Positions 39,121-48,212 of a DNA stretch of 64,000 nucleotides are shown piece by piece. The notes under the pieces were generated by a model. It saw nothing but the letters and a program-made list of their open reading frames with translations. It did not search any database and was not told where the DNA came from. Location: contig JANXWC010000192.1 in NCBI GenBank assembly GCA_025351355.1, forward strand, positions 31,900-95,899. Direction: 5' to 3'. Numbering within the stretch: position 1 is the first letter of the stretch; each line of letters starts with the position of its first letter. The DNA is from Hyphomicrobiaceae bacterium. GTDB lineage: Bacteria > Pseudomonadota > Alphaproteobacteria > Rhizobiales > Hyphomicrobiaceae. A program made the translations under genes and the position numbers.

Positions 39121-39819
39121 TCAGCCGCGCACAAAAATGACGCACAGGCGCCGCGGTCCATGCGCGCCGGTCACCAACGTGCCACCGATATCGGCTGTCC
39201 GCGATGGGCCGGAAATGAAATTGACGGTGCGGGGCATGTGCCCCTTGCCGAAACGCGTGCGGAGGCGTGTCCACACAGCTTCATAGGGGCCGACAAGGTC
39301 GCCCTCTTCCACAACGATGATATGATTTTCGGGCACGAAATTGAGTGTCACGGGATTGTCGGTCCCCGATGCGAGCACCAGTGTCCCCGTCTCAGAAACA
39401 GCGGCGATGGCATGACTGAGGCTTACGACATCATCGGCTTGCGCGGGGCCTGCATCTCGCTGCAGTGTCGGGTCGGTTGTCCACGGCAACGCTGCGAGCC
39501 AAGCATCGTCGCCATTGCGCACCGCGTGGGGCAGATTATTCTCGCGCAGCCACGCTGCAATGGCGGACGGCACTTCAGCCGCACCAGCAACTTCGATAAT
39601 GGTGGCCGACTGCCCTTCTAGATAAGACCGAAACTGCTGGCGCAGCTGGTCGCGTGATTTGTTGACCCGTTCCGGCAGCGGATGCGACGGTGGGCTCTGT
39701 AGCCGCAGCTCGACGTTGCCGCGGCGAGCGGCAGCGGGCGGGCCATCCTTGAGTGCCACCTTCAGCTTCGCAAAAAATTGGGTCCGCGCAGCCGCATTAT
39801 CGTGCTCGCGCGCGCTCAT
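39121..39819 (-). CDS. lutC: LutC-type LUD domain protein
   Basis: Third subunit of the LutABC L-lactate oxidising complex. LUD-domain landmarks include ISHAIAAVSETGTLVL-like sequence (SLSHAIAAVSETGTLVLASG) and FVPENHIIVVEEGDLVGPYE, ending in FISGPSRTADIGGTLVTGAHGP. The longer frame begins 10 codons earlier, but MSAREHDN overlaps the lutB end by 4 bp, giving the expected coupling. Confidence 0.93.
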   Translation of the reverse strand: MSAREHDNAAARTQFFAKLKVALKDGPPAAARRGNVELRLQSPPSHPLPERVNKSRDQLRQQFRSYLEGQSATIIEVAGAAEVPSAIAAWLRENNLPHAVRNGDDAWLAALPWTTDPTLQRDAGPAQADDVVSLSHAIAAVSETGTLVLASGTDNPVTLNFVPENHIIVVEEGDLVGPYEAVWTRLRTRFGKGHMPRTVNFISGPSRTADIGGTLVTGAHGPRRLCVIFVRG

Positions 39820-41243
39820 GACTGCACCCCGGCCTGCTGCTCGGCCCACAGTTGCTGAAATGTCCGGCCCTGTGGCGCGGGCATGTCGCGATGTCGCGTC
39901 CAGCTACCCGCGAAGGGCAGGTGGGCGAAACGGCCGCGCCGATTGAACAGCGACAGCAGGGGAATGCCTACCTTGGCGACGGCGTGATAGAGCCGCGGAT
40001 GGCGCGCAAAATAGGCCCATGTCATCAAGCCCGTGCGATAGACGCGCGGCAGGTCGCCGGCAGCGAACTCAGCCTCCCGCCAATGCCGCATCAAATCCGG
40101 CAACGGGATCTTCATCGGGCAAACGTCGGCGCACTTGCCGCAAAAGGTCGACGCATTGGGCAGATTGCCGGCCTCCTTGACGCCGATCAGCGCGGGCGTC
40201 AGTACCGAGCCGATGGGGCCGGGATAAACCCAACCATAAGCATGTCCGCCGATGGCGCCATAGACGGGACAATGGTTCATGCACGCGCCACAGCGAATGC
40301 AACGCAGCACATCCTGGAACTCGCTGCCGATCAAGTCGGTGCGGCCGTTGTCGAGAATGACGACGTGATAATTGGCGGGGCCGTCGAGATCGTTGACACG
40401 GCGTGCGCCAGTCGACAGCGTCATGTAGGTCGAGCACTCCTGTCCCGTCGCCGAGCGGGCGAGCAACCGCAGAATTGTCGACAAATCCTCCAGCGTCGGC
40501 ACCAGTTTCTCGATCGAGGCAATGACGATGTGCGTCTTGGCCAACGATTGGGTCAGGTCGCCGTTACCTTCGTTGGTGACGATGATCGAGGACCCCGTTT
40601 CCGCGACCAGAAAGTTCGCGCCGGTGATGCCGACGTCTGCCGTCATGAATTTCTGCCGCAGGATCTGGCGGGCTTCATTCACCAGCTGTGCCGGCTCGAC
40701 CAGTACGCGATCGGCGGGAAGATGCGTATGCAGGCGACGGAAGTCGGCCTCCACCTGGTCTTGCGTCAAATGGATGGCCGGCGCGATGATGTGACTGGGC
40801 GTTTCGCGGCGAATTTGCACCAGATATTCGCCGAGATCGGTTTCCACCACCTCGAGACCGCCGGCGGCTTCCAGGTAGTCGTTGAGGCCGATTTCCTCCG
40901 ACACCATGGACTTGCCTTTGGTGACGATCTTGGCGTTGGCCGCCCGGCAAATCTGCAAGATGATCTCGCGCGCGTCGGCGGCGGTCTCGGCGAAGTGCAC
41001 GTTCGCGCCCGCCGCGCGTGCGTTCTTCTCGTAGGCTTCCAGGTAGAGATCGAGATTGGCGATTGTGTGGTTCTTGATGTCCTTGGCCACGTCGCGCAAA
41101 GCCTCGAATTCGGGCAGCGCATCGCGTGCCTTGGCGCGATTGGCGACCAGCCCGCCCTTGAGTTTACCCAGCGCCGACTGCAATTGCGCGTCGGCGAGCG
41201 CGACCTTGGCATTGGCCTTGAAGTTGTGGGCGGAGGAATTCAT
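39816..41243 (-). CDS. lutB: LutB iron-sulfur protein
   Basis: Middle subunit of LutABC. An N-terminal LUD domain (TKGKSMVSEEIGLNDYLEAA and NEGNGDLTQSLAKTHIVIAS) precedes a ferredoxin-like domain with two cluster motifs, CIRCGACMNHCPV and CGKCADVCPMKIP. The length of 475 residues is normal. It overlaps lutA and lutC by 4 bp each, so the three are translationally coupled. Electrons from lactate probably pass through these clusters toward the respiratory chain. Confidence 0.95.
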   Translation of the reverse strand: MNSSAHNFKANAKVALADAQLQSALGKLKGGLVANRAKARDALPEFEALRDVAKDIKNHTIANLDLYLEAYEKNARAAGANVHFAETAADAREIILQICRAANAKIVTKGKSMVSEEIGLNDYLEAAGGLEVVETDLGEYLVQIRRETPSHIIAPAIHLTQDQVEADFRRLHTHLPADRVLVEPAQLVNEARQILRQKFMTADVGITGANFLVAETGSSIIVTNEGNGDLTQSLAKTHIVIASIEKLVPTLEDLSTILRLLARSATGQECSTYMTLSTGARRVNDLDGPANYHVVILDNGRTDLIGSEFQDVLRCIRCGACMNHCPVYGAIGGHAYGWVYPGPIGSVLTPALIGVKEAGNLPNASTFCGKCADVCPMKIPLPDLMRHWREAEFAAGDLPRVYRTGLMTWAYFARHPRLYHAVAKVGIPLLSLFNRRGRFAHLPFAGSWTRHRDMPAPQGRTFQQLWAEQQAGVQS

Positions 41244-42010
41244 GAGGCCTCTCCGATGGCAGGCGCGGTAAGATCGCCGGCGAGAACTTCGGCCACATGC
41301 CGCACCTGGATCGCACTGCCCTGACGCTTCAGCTTGCCCGCCATGTTCATCAGGCAGCCGAGATCGCCGGCCAGCAGAAGTTCAGGTTTGGCGGCGGTGG
41401 CCGCGTCGGTCTTTTTTTGCACCATGGCGTTGGAGATGTCCGGATATTTGATCGAGAACGTGCCGCCGAAACCGCAACAGACTTCGTTGTCGGCCATCTC
41501 GACCAACTCCAAGCCCTGCACGGTCTGCAGCAGTTTGCGCGGCTGCGACTTTATCTTGAGTTCGCGCAGGCCGGAACAGCTGTCGTGGTAGGTCGCGCGC
41601 ACGGACACCTTGGCATCGACCGACGTCATGCCCCGCACGTCTACCAGGAACGAGACGAGTTCATAGGTTTTGGCGGCCAGCGCCGACGCGCGTTTTGACC
41701 AGACGGCGTCGCTCTTGAGCAGATCCGGGTAGTGCGCCTTGATCATGCCGCCGCACGAACCGGAGGGCACGACGACATAGTCGAAATTTTCGAACGCTGC
41801 GATCGTCGCGCGCGCAATGGCACTGGTGTTCGCCTTGTCGCCGGAATTATAGGCGGGTTGGCCGCAGCAGGTCTGGCTGGCGGGCACGGAAACATCACAG
41901 CCAGCCGCCTCGATCAATTTGACCGCAGCGAAGCCGACGCTGGGCCGCATCAGATCGACCAGACAGGTGACGAACAAGCCGACCTTAGGCCGGGCAGACG
42001 GTGATGACAT
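41240..42010 (-). CDS. lutA: LutA iron-sulfur oxidoreductase subunit
   Basis: First subunit of LutABC. Two CCG domains are visible: the half-motif CCGQPAYNSG near residue 50 and CCGFGGTFSIKYPD near 200, with YHDSCSGLRELKI between them. The start MSSPSARPKVGLFVTC is chosen over 30 extra codons because VGLFVTCLVDLMRP is the family N-terminus. First gene of the lut operon; its promoter must lie in the 176 bp before it. Confidence 0.94.
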   Translation of the reverse strand: MSSPSARPKVGLFVTCLVDLMRPSVGFAAVKLIEAAGCDVSVPASQTCCGQPAYNSGDKANTSAIARATIAAFENFDYVVVPSGSCGGMIKAHYPDLLKSDAVWSKRASALAAKTYELVSFLVDVRGMTSVDAKVSVRATYHDSCSGLRELKIKSQPRKLLQTVQGLELVEMADNEVCCGFGGTFSIKYPDISNAMVQKKTDAATAAKPELLLAGDLGCLMNMAGKLKRQGSAIQVRHVAEVLAGDLTAPAIGEAS

Positions 42011-42186
42011 CAGGTGCTCGACGTTGCGTAAGTTTCCGACAGCGGACAATGAACGGTAATCTCTTGGCGGCAAAATAGAAAACTTCAACCACCAGGGCAA
42101 TGCCGTACCTCATGGAGTGGTTGTCGGGCAACCGAACTCGGCACGCGAGCCTGCGGCTTGCCCTAGTACCCCATAAGACGATTCGA

Positions 42187-43545
42187 TCACGCCTTGGCAT
42201 ACCCATGTCCGGCCGGCGGCCCATCTGCCGCGGCTACGCGGTCAGTCAGCCACGTCTCATCCCGGAAGTAGGCGTACTGCTCGGCCCGCAGCCTATCGGC
42301 CAAGCGGCCAGCCGGTAGGGTGACGTGACCATAGGTTAGCACGTCGTCTTTGGCCACATCGGCAACCAGGCGACAACCCTCGACCAGCCCGTGCGGCAAG
42401 TACCGACCGTTGCACATTTCCTCGACGTTGACGGCTTCGCCGTAAGTCATGAACATGCCGTACTCGTCCAGCGTCTCTCCCGCCCTGAGATCGCGTTTGG
42501 CAACCGCGCACACTTCCACCACCGGGCCGCCCAACGGACGCGCCACATTGTCGCGAAACAAGACAACCCGAGCGATCGACAACGGAACTTCGAAATGGAC
42601 CAGGTGATAGGGCTGGAAAAATGCGTACAGCGGCCCCGGTCCCAATTTGTAAAGATTTAGGTAGTGCTGCTGTTTCGGATCGGGATGCTCGGCCAAGCAA
42701 TAGATCTTGGTCAGCGGCGTGCCCACCACATAATCGACCGCGCCACCCATGCCGCGCAGTCGGTCGACGTCGTAGAGACCGCCGATCCTCATGACGTCGC
42801 CGGCATAAGCCAAACCCCGCGACATCCCCCGCTGCAACACCTTGAAGCCGGTGGCATTGGCGACAATGGTCTGCTCGAAACTGATTTTTGAGCCGTCCGC
42901 GAAGCTCGTTACCATGACGGGATTTTGGCCCCATTGCTCGGCAAAGCCGCGCTGCGTGTCCGGCGTGCGATAGCGGTCCTGTAGTCCCTTGATATTCCCG
43001 AGCAGGCGTGGCGTCAGTCCCAGCGCTTTGACCCAGCGATACAGATTGACCTGCATGCCCGGCTCGTCGCCATCGCAGGCGCTGAGGATGACGCCGTGCT
43101 TGTCGGCGTAGGTTTGCAGAATAGGCCCGATGGTGCCGTCCAATTCGGCATTCATCAGCACCACGTCTTTGCCGTGTCGAAACGCTTCGAGGACGACGTG
43201 CGCGCCAAATTCCACCGAACCCGTGACATCGACCAGCACATCGATGTGCGGACTGCGCGCGATCAGCATGGCATCTTCGACCGCGACCGGCCGCCTGACT
43301 TCGATGGCGCCATCGAGTTGGCTCTGCGACGTGGCGATGACCACCCCGTCGTGCCCGGCATTCTGCCACGCATCCACGGCGCGCTGGGGATGCCGATTGA
43401 AGACGGCGGCCAAGCACATGCCCGGAACACTGCGCGCCAACTGATAAATGAGTGCGCGCGCCATGAAGCCGGCACCCAGCACGCCGACCCGGATGGGTTT
43501 GCCCTGCGCCTCACGCGCCTTGAGTGCGGTATCGACGATGAACAT
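42187..43545 (-). CDS. NAD(P)-dependent oxidoreductase with C-terminal SAF domain
   Basis: A 452-residue protein. A Rossmann fold at the N-terminus (RVGVLGAGFMARALIYQLAR, residues 21-40) is followed by a homoserine-dehydrogenase-like middle and a C-terminal SAF domain (CAVAKRDLRAGETLDEYG and LPAGRLADRL). SAF domains occur in sugar-acid dehydratases, sialic acid synthases and FlgA, hence the misleading FlgA label sometimes used. The middle region keeps SFEQTIVANATGF. The substrate is unknown. It sits 45 bp after rfbC on the same strand, suggesting a role in nucleotide-sugar or envelope-sugar chemistry. Confidence 0.75.
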   Translation of the reverse strand: MFIVDTALKAREAQGKPIRVGVLGAGFMARALIYQLARSVPGMCLAAVFNRHPQRAVDAWQNAGHDGVVIATSQSQLDGAIEVRRPVAVEDAMLIARSPHIDVLVDVTGSVEFGAHVVLEAFRHGKDVVLMNAELDGTIGPILQTYADKHGVILSACDGDEPGMQVNLYRWVKALGLTPRLLGNIKGLQDRYRTPDTQRGFAEQWGQNPVMVTSFADGSKISFEQTIVANATGFKVLQRGMSRGLAYAGDVMRIGGLYDVDRLRGMGGAVDYVVGTPLTKIYCLAEHPDPKQQHYLNLYKLGPGPLYAFFQPYHLVHFEVPLSIARVVLFRDNVARPLGGPVVEVCAVAKRDLRAGETLDEYGMFMTYGEAVNVEEMCNGRYLPHGLVEGCRLVADVAKDDVLTYGHVTLPAGRLADRLRAEQYAYFRDETWLTDRVAAADGPPAGHGYAKA

Positions 43546-43590
43546 GGCGACGGATCCCCAACAAACTTCAGCTTCGGCTTGGTGGGCGCA

Positions 43591-44160
43591 TCAAATTGCT
43601 GCCATGCGTCGCTTCATCTCGTTTTCGCATGCGTCGAGCGCCGCGAAGGCTTCGTCCTTCGGCGCGATTACCGCCACTGGCAACGGCCACGAAATTGCCA
43701 ACCGCGGATCATCATGGCGCAATCCGCCCTGCGTTTCCGGCGCGTAGAACTGGCTGATCTGATAGCTTGTTTCCGTGTCGTCACACAACGTCTGATAACC
43801 GTGGGCAAACCGTTCGGGCACGTAGAGGGCGCGTTTGTTGTCGGCATCGAGTTGAACTGTGACATGCTTGAGGTAGGTTGCGCTTTCCGGCCTGAGATCG
43901 ACGATGACGTCGAGGACGCCGCCGCGCACACAACTCACCAGTTTACACTCGGCGGCGGGCGGAAACTGGAAATGCATGCCGCGCAGCGTGCCTTTCAGTT
44001 TGTTTGAGGCGATGCTCGATTGCGCGATGTCCGGACACAACCCATGCGCCATCATTTCGTTGCGGCAGAAGGTGCGTGCGAAAAACCCGCGCTCGTCTTC
44101 GCGCCGCTCAAGATCGATAATGAAAGCGCCTTTGAGTTTTGTCTCGGTAAATCTCAACAC
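43591..44160 (-). CDS. rfbC: dTDP-4-dehydrorhamnose 3,5-epimerase family protein
   Basis: Cupin-fold epimerase of deoxysugar nucleotide synthesis. RfbC blocks are GFFARTFCRNEM, SKLKGTLRGMHFQ-like sequence (NKLKGTLRGMHFQFPP), the catalytic-region VSCVRGGVLDVIVDLR and VPERFAHGYQTLCDDTE. The length of 189 residues fits. The other dTDP-rhamnose genes (rfbA, B, D) are absent, so it may act on another nucleotide sugar together with the SAF oxidoreductase downstream. Confidence 0.88.
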   Translation of the reverse strand: MLRFTETKLKGAFIIDLERREDERGFFARTFCRNEMMAHGLCPDIAQSSIASNKLKGTLRGMHFQFPPAAECKLVSCVRGGVLDVIVDLRPESATYLKHVTVQLDADNKRALYVPERFAHGYQTLCDDTETSYQISQFYAPETQGGLRHDDPRLAISWPLPVAVIAPKDEAFAALDACENEMKRRMAAI

Positions 44161-44250
44161 TCACTCCCGCCCCGGTGTACCGATCGCGCAAGGTAACGAC
44201 GATCGCCACCCGTCAGGTACCTAATCCTGCTGACCCTCGATACAAAAGAA

Positions 44251-44278
44251 AACCCCGCGAGATTGCTCTCGCGGGGTT
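44251..44278 (-). terminator. Strong Rho-independent terminator after PsiF-like gene
   Basis: A perfect 12-bp stem (AACCCCGCGAGA / TCTCGCGGGGTT) with a 4-nt loop is followed on the minus strand by TTCTTTTG. It lies 22 bp after the stop at 44301. Confidence 0.92.
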
Positions 44279-44300
44279 CTGTCTGCAATACGTAAAGCAA

Positions 44301-44621
44301 TCAGCTCTTCTTGGCCATCATGCCTTTGATGCAGGCCTTGCGGAACTTGACGCGTTCCTTGCCATGCAGGTTCTTGGTGTCCGCTTCGGCCGAGCAAGCC
44401 TTGCCTTCCGGCGTGGTGGCGGTCTTCATTGCAGGGTTGGTCGCCGCGGCCTTCGGGGGCACGACAGCCGGCGCTGCCGGGGGTGTTGTGGACGGCGTGA
44501 CTGCAGCCTTTGGCGCCACAGGGGCGGTCGGGGCAGTAGGCGTGGTTGCGGTCTGAGCGATGGCAGCGGAAGCACCGAGAGCAATGATCAACGTAGTGGC
44601 TGCGATTTTTGCAAATTTCAT
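44301..44621 (-). CDS. Secreted PsiF-like protein (second copy)
   Basis: A 106-residue exported protein with signal peptide MKFAKIAATTLIIALGASAAIA and a 40-residue Thr/Ala/Pro linker. A single PsiF-like repeat follows (CSAEADTKNLHGKERVKFRKAC), with the G-x-x-R-x-x-F-x-x-x-C spacing of the family. It shares the linker style and cysteine pattern with the protein encoded at 15609-16037, though it has only one repeat. It has its own terminator, so it is monocistronic. Confidence 0.75.
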   Translation of the reverse strand: MKFAKIAATTLIIALGASAAIAQTATTPTAPTAPVAPKAAVTPSTTPPAAPAVVPPKAAATNPAMKTATTPEGKACSAEADTKNLHGKERVKFRKACIKGMMAKKS

Positions 44622-44847
44622 GTGTCTGTCTCCTGAAATGAACAGCCACGATGCACCTGCATGCTGTCCGACACGTGCGCGATAGCAGCACAAAAAGAGT
44701 CTAGCAACCCCGTAATGCGGGGGCTTCAACCAAAATCATCGGCTCGGCACGACGAGTAAACACTACGCGCACGTCTTAATATTGCGGGATGAAAGAGCTT
44801 CTGGACATCGAGACACTTTACCCCTGCGCGTTAACTGCCTACAGTTC

Positions 44848-44866
44848 AAGTTAAGAAACTTAACTT
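44848..44866. promoter_or_regulatory. Palindrome upstream of ppx/gppA
   Basis: AAGTTAAG and CTTAACTT form a perfect 8-bp inverted repeat with a 3-bp spacer, only 10 bp before the ATG at 44877. Its place over the likely ribosome-binding region suggests an operator or a translational control element. Confidence 0.4.
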
Positions 44867-44876
44867 CAGCCGACTG

Positions 44877-46211
44877 ATGTACGGTAGTGCGCCGGCCCTT
44901 GCTGCCCGCTACTGGTTCCAGCCGCCGGAGGACCATCTATTGACTAACCCCCGTGCCCCCGATGGCCGATTGCACCCCAGCCCCACAACCATTGCGCGCA
45001 ACAATCAAGACGTCGACGGGGCCGCGGCTGCCCTAGCATCCGACCTGCCGAACAGCAGTCTTAACGTTGCCTCCAAACCCGGACTGACTGGCGCGCTTGC
45101 AACCTCAGACTGCAACCCGCAACCGACCAGCGCCAATCGCTCCAATGGCGCTCGTCGCGGCAGCGCTGGCGAACCACCCGCCTATGCGGCGCTTGACCTA
45201 GGCACGAACAATTGCCGCCTGCTGGTTGCCAGACCTTCGCGCCGCGGCTTCAAAGTGATTGATGCGTTCAGTCGCATCATCCGATTGGGTGAGGGCGTTA
45301 CAGCCTCCGGTCGGCTCAACGAGGCGGCCATGAACCGCACATTCCAAGCGCTGCAGATCTGCGCGACGAAAATCCGTCGCCATCGGGTGACCCGTTCCAG
45401 GCTTGTGGCGACGGAAGCGTGCCGTATTGCCGACAACGGGATCGAATTCCTGGCTCGTGTCGAACGCGACCTCGGCCTTTCAATCGAAATTCTCAGCCGC
45501 GAAGATGAAGCGCGCCTTGCCGTATCGGGCAGCGCTTCGCTGATTGATCATACGGCCGATCTGGTGCTGGTATTCGACATCGGTGGCGGTTCCTCCGAAC
45601 TGATCTGGCTGGATCTGGCAGCGTGGCGGAACCGACAGTCAAGCCGGGACAGCCGCCAACCCCGACGCTCCCTATCCGACCGCATCGACGTGCAAAGCGC
45701 CATTTTGGCCTGGACCTCATTGCCGGTCGGCGTGGTGACATTAGCCGAGCGTTCGGGCGGTCGCTTTATCGGCAAAACCGAGTACGAGGATATGGTGAGC
45801 CACGTCGCCAACCTCATTGTTCCATTCGAAGTCGAGGCGAACGTCGTGCCGCTGCTGGCGCATCGCAACGTCCATATGCTCGGCACTTCGGGAACGGTCA
45901 CGACGGTGGCTGGCGTCCACCTGGGGTTGGCGCGCTATGATCGGTCGCGCGTCGACGGCTGCTGGATCACCACTGACGATGCGCGCCGGGTCGCCGACAA
46001 TCTGCTCAACTCGACGCATGCCCAGCGCGTGGCCGAGCCGTGCATTGGACACGAGCGCGCCGACCTCGTACTGGCCGGCTGCGCCATTCTGGAGGCGCTG
46101 ATCCGCACCTGGCCATGCCAACGGCTCAGGGTCGCCGATCGCGGGCTGCGCGAGGGCATTCTCACCACCCTGATGAATCAGGACAATACCAATACCCGCC
46201 GCTGGGAATAA
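44877..46211 (+). CDS. Ppx/GppA phosphatase family protein
   Basis: Exopolyphosphatase or guanosine pentaphosphatase of the ASKHA fold. The phosphate-1 loop is YAALDLGTNNCRLLVARP (from residue 102), the phosphate-2 loop is VLVFDIGGGSSELIW, and MLGTSGTVTTVAGVHL follows. The first 100 residues are low complexity and non-conserved, and an internal TTG at 44940 is an alternative start. It is the truncated, single-domain-plus form common in alphaproteobacteria, without the HD domain of E. coli Ppx. rlmE follows, a conserved pair. Confidence 0.9.
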   Translation: MYGSAPALAARYWFQPPEDHLLTNPRAPDGRLHPSPTTIARNNQDVDGAAAALASDLPNSSLNVASKPGLTGALATSDCNPQPTSANRSNGARRGSAGEPPAYAALDLGTNNCRLLVARPSRRGFKVIDAFSRIIRLGEGVTASGRLNEAAMNRTFQALQICATKIRRHRVTRSRLVATEACRIADNGIEFLARVERDLGLSIEILSREDEARLAVSGSASLIDHTADLVLVFDIGGGSSELIWLDLAAWRNRQSSRDSRQPRRSLSDRIDVQSAILAWTSLPVGVVTLAERSGGRFIGKTEYEDMVSHVANLIVPFEVEANVVPLLAHRNVHMLGTSGTVTTVAGVHLGLARYDRSRVDGCWITTDDARRVADNLLNSTHAQRVAEPCIGHERADLVLAGCAILEALIRTWPCQRLRVADRGLREGILTTLMNQDNTNTRRWE

Positions 46212-46329
46212 ACCTCGGCCGATGAACGTGTTTGCGCGTCCGGCGCCGTCCGCCTAGGGTCAATGCGGTTTCAACTTCCTTGCCGGAAAATCGCTTACAC
46301 TTTCCCAGGAAGCACTCTAGAAGTTCGCG

Positions 46330-47085
46330 ATGAAAAAGACCCGCTCCGATCGCCCTACAAAGCCAGCCGGCGCAGCAAAAACCGGTAGTGTCGGCAGTGC
46401 GCAACGGCAGCTGAAGGTAAAGGTGAAATTTGCACACAAGCGCTCGACGTCGTCCAATCAGTGGCTCGAACGCCATCTGAACGACCCCTATGTGGCAGCT
46501 GCCCGCACGGCAGGTTATCGCAGCCGCGCCGCCTTCAAACTGATCGAAATCGACGACAAGTACCACTTTCTGAAACCCGGCCAGATCGTGCTCGACCTCG
46601 GCGCGGCCCCGGGTGGCTGGAGCCAGATCGCCGCGGCGCGCACCCGGGCAGACAAGCCGGCGGCGTCCAATCCCGGTCAGATCGTTGCCATCGACTACCT
46701 GGCCTTCGATCCGATCGCTGGCGTTGAAATCGTGCAACTCGACTTTATGGACGAAACGGCACCGGGCAAGCTCAAATCGTTGATGCGTTCTGCGCAAGCA
46801 GACGTCGTCCTGTCCGATCTGGCCGCCCCCACGACCGGCCATACCCGCACCGACCATCTGCGCATCATGGGGCTGGCGGAGGCAGCCATTGCTTTCGCCT
46901 GCGAGGTGCTCAAGCCCGGCGGTGCCTTCCTCAGCAAGGTTTTTCAGGGCGGCACCGAGGGCGACCTGCTGCGCATTCTCAAGCAACACTTTGCCGTGGT
47001 TCGTCACATCAAACCGCCGGCCAGCCGCGCCGAAAGTGCCGAGTTGTATGTTCTCGCCACCGGCTTTCGCGGTCCAACGACTTGA
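46330..47085 (+). CDS. rlmE: 23S rRNA (uridine-2'-O)-methyltransferase RlmE
   Basis: FtsJ-type methyltransferase for 23S rRNA U2552. AARTAGYRSRAAFKLIEID contains the first catalytic Lys, LDLGAAPGGWSQIAA binds SAM, and VLSDLAAPTTGH, LKPGGAFLSKVFQG and RAESAELYVLATGF supply the remaining D-K-E tetrad. A basic 40-residue N-terminal tail (KVKVKFAHKRSTSSNQW) is extended relative to E. coli, as usual for alphaproteobacteria. It lies 118 bp after ppx/gppA. Confidence 0.95.
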   Translation: MKKTRSDRPTKPAGAAKTGSVGSAQRQLKVKVKFAHKRSTSSNQWLERHLNDPYVAAARTAGYRSRAAFKLIEIDDKYHFLKPGQIVLDLGAAPGGWSQIAAARTRADKPAASNPGQIVAIDYLAFDPIAGVEIVQLDFMDETAPGKLKSLMRSAQADVVLSDLAAPTTGHTRTDHLRIMGLAEAAIAFACEVLKPGGAFLSKVFQGGTEGDLLRILKQHFAVVRHIKPPASRAESAELYVLATGFRGPTT

Positions 47086-47237
47086 CGCGGTTGTCGGGCT
47101 TGTGACTGGACACCGTGCATCTGTGTGCGAGCCCGGCGCGTTAACCAAAGCGTTGCACTGATGAATTGCCAACACGCGGCAGACGCAATAGAGAGGAGGG
47201 AAATTGCTTAATTCCCCCTTCTTCAGAGGATAACGCC

Positions 47238-48083
47238 ATGGCACGGACATTGGTTTTCTCGGCACTGTTATCAGCGGTGCTGGCAAGCGCTACCACCGCT
47301 GGTGCCCAGACCCCAACGCCAGCGGCCCCTACGTCGCCGAAGGCCGCACAGCCCGCACCGACTGCGCCTGTCCCCGCTGCGCCCGCCGCCAAACCTGCAC
47401 CGCCACCTCCCGCCGCCGCGACCGCCTCCCCGGCATCCGCCGGCATGTCCGACTGCACCCAAACCGCCGACCGCGCCAAGGCGATCACGGCCTGTAGCGC
47501 TCTGATTAAGGACGCCGGCAAGGACAAGGCCAGCTTGGCTGCCGCCTATCAGGGGCGCGCCGCCGCCAAAAATGCCGACGGCAAGCCGCGCGAGGCATTG
47601 GCCGATCTGTCTCAGGCGCTGTATGCCGAGCCAACCAACGCTGCTTTGTGGACCAAGCGTGCCGATGTGCGTGCCAACCTCGGCCAGCACTTCCGCTCCG
47701 CGGTCGACTACTCGGTAGCACTGAAATATGCGCCGAACACGGTTGCCGCCCTGCTCGGCCGCAGCGATCAGTATCGTCGTCTCGGCGCTCTGCCGAAGGC
47801 GATCGAAGATGCCGATGCCGTCATTAAGATCGATCCCAAGTCGGCGCCGGCCTACGCCAATCGCGCTTACGCCGAACAGCGCTACGGCAAGAACGATGAG
47901 GCGCTCAAGGACGCCGAGGAAGCCATCAAGCTCGACCCCAAGGCGGCACTTGCGTACGCGGCACGCGGCTTTGCCAAACTTAAAACCGACAAGCAAGGTG
48001 CTTTGACCGATCTAAAAAAGGCGCTCGACCTCGATCCCAAGCTCGATGCCGTCACCGATGCCCTGAAGAAACTGGCGAGTTGA
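47238..48083 (+). CDS. Secreted tetratricopeptide-repeat protein
   Basis: Signal peptide MARTLVFSALLSAVLASATTAGA, then a Pro/Ala linker of about 50 residues and five or so TPR units from residue 75 on (AAAYQGRAAAKNADGKPREA, ALWTKRADVRANLGQHFRSA, ALLGRSDQYRRLGALPKAIE, PAYANRAYAEQRYGKNDEA). TPRs bind other proteins. The partner is unknown. ATG 47238 is chosen for the signal peptide and the AGAGGATAA element upstream. Confidence 0.85.
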   Translation: MARTLVFSALLSAVLASATTAGAQTPTPAAPTSPKAAQPAPTAPVPAAPAAKPAPPPPAAATASPASAGMSDCTQTADRAKAITACSALIKDAGKDKASLAAAYQGRAAAKNADGKPREALADLSQALYAEPTNAALWTKRADVRANLGQHFRSAVDYSVALKYAPNTVAALLGRSDQYRRLGALPKAIEDADAVIKIDPKSAPAYANRAYAEQRYGKNDEALKDAEEAIKLDPKAALAYAARGFAKLKTDKQGALTDLKKALDLDPKLDAVTDALKKLAS

Positions 48084-48212
48084 TCTTGGCCTGGAATTGG
48101 CTCAGCGCCGGACGCCCCGTTCCAATTCCGGCAACTCCGGCCTGATGGGATTTTGCGCGACGCCTCAATCTGTGTATCGTTTCACCCGGAGTGCTTCCGG
48201 GGAGACTGATCA

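Noticed and set aside
39852..41324. 490-residue open frame on the plus strand opposite lutB/lutA
   Set aside because: It is the antisense shadow of lutB and lutA. Its protein has no recognisable motif, while the minus-strand frames have iron-sulfur cluster motifs and 4-bp couplings.
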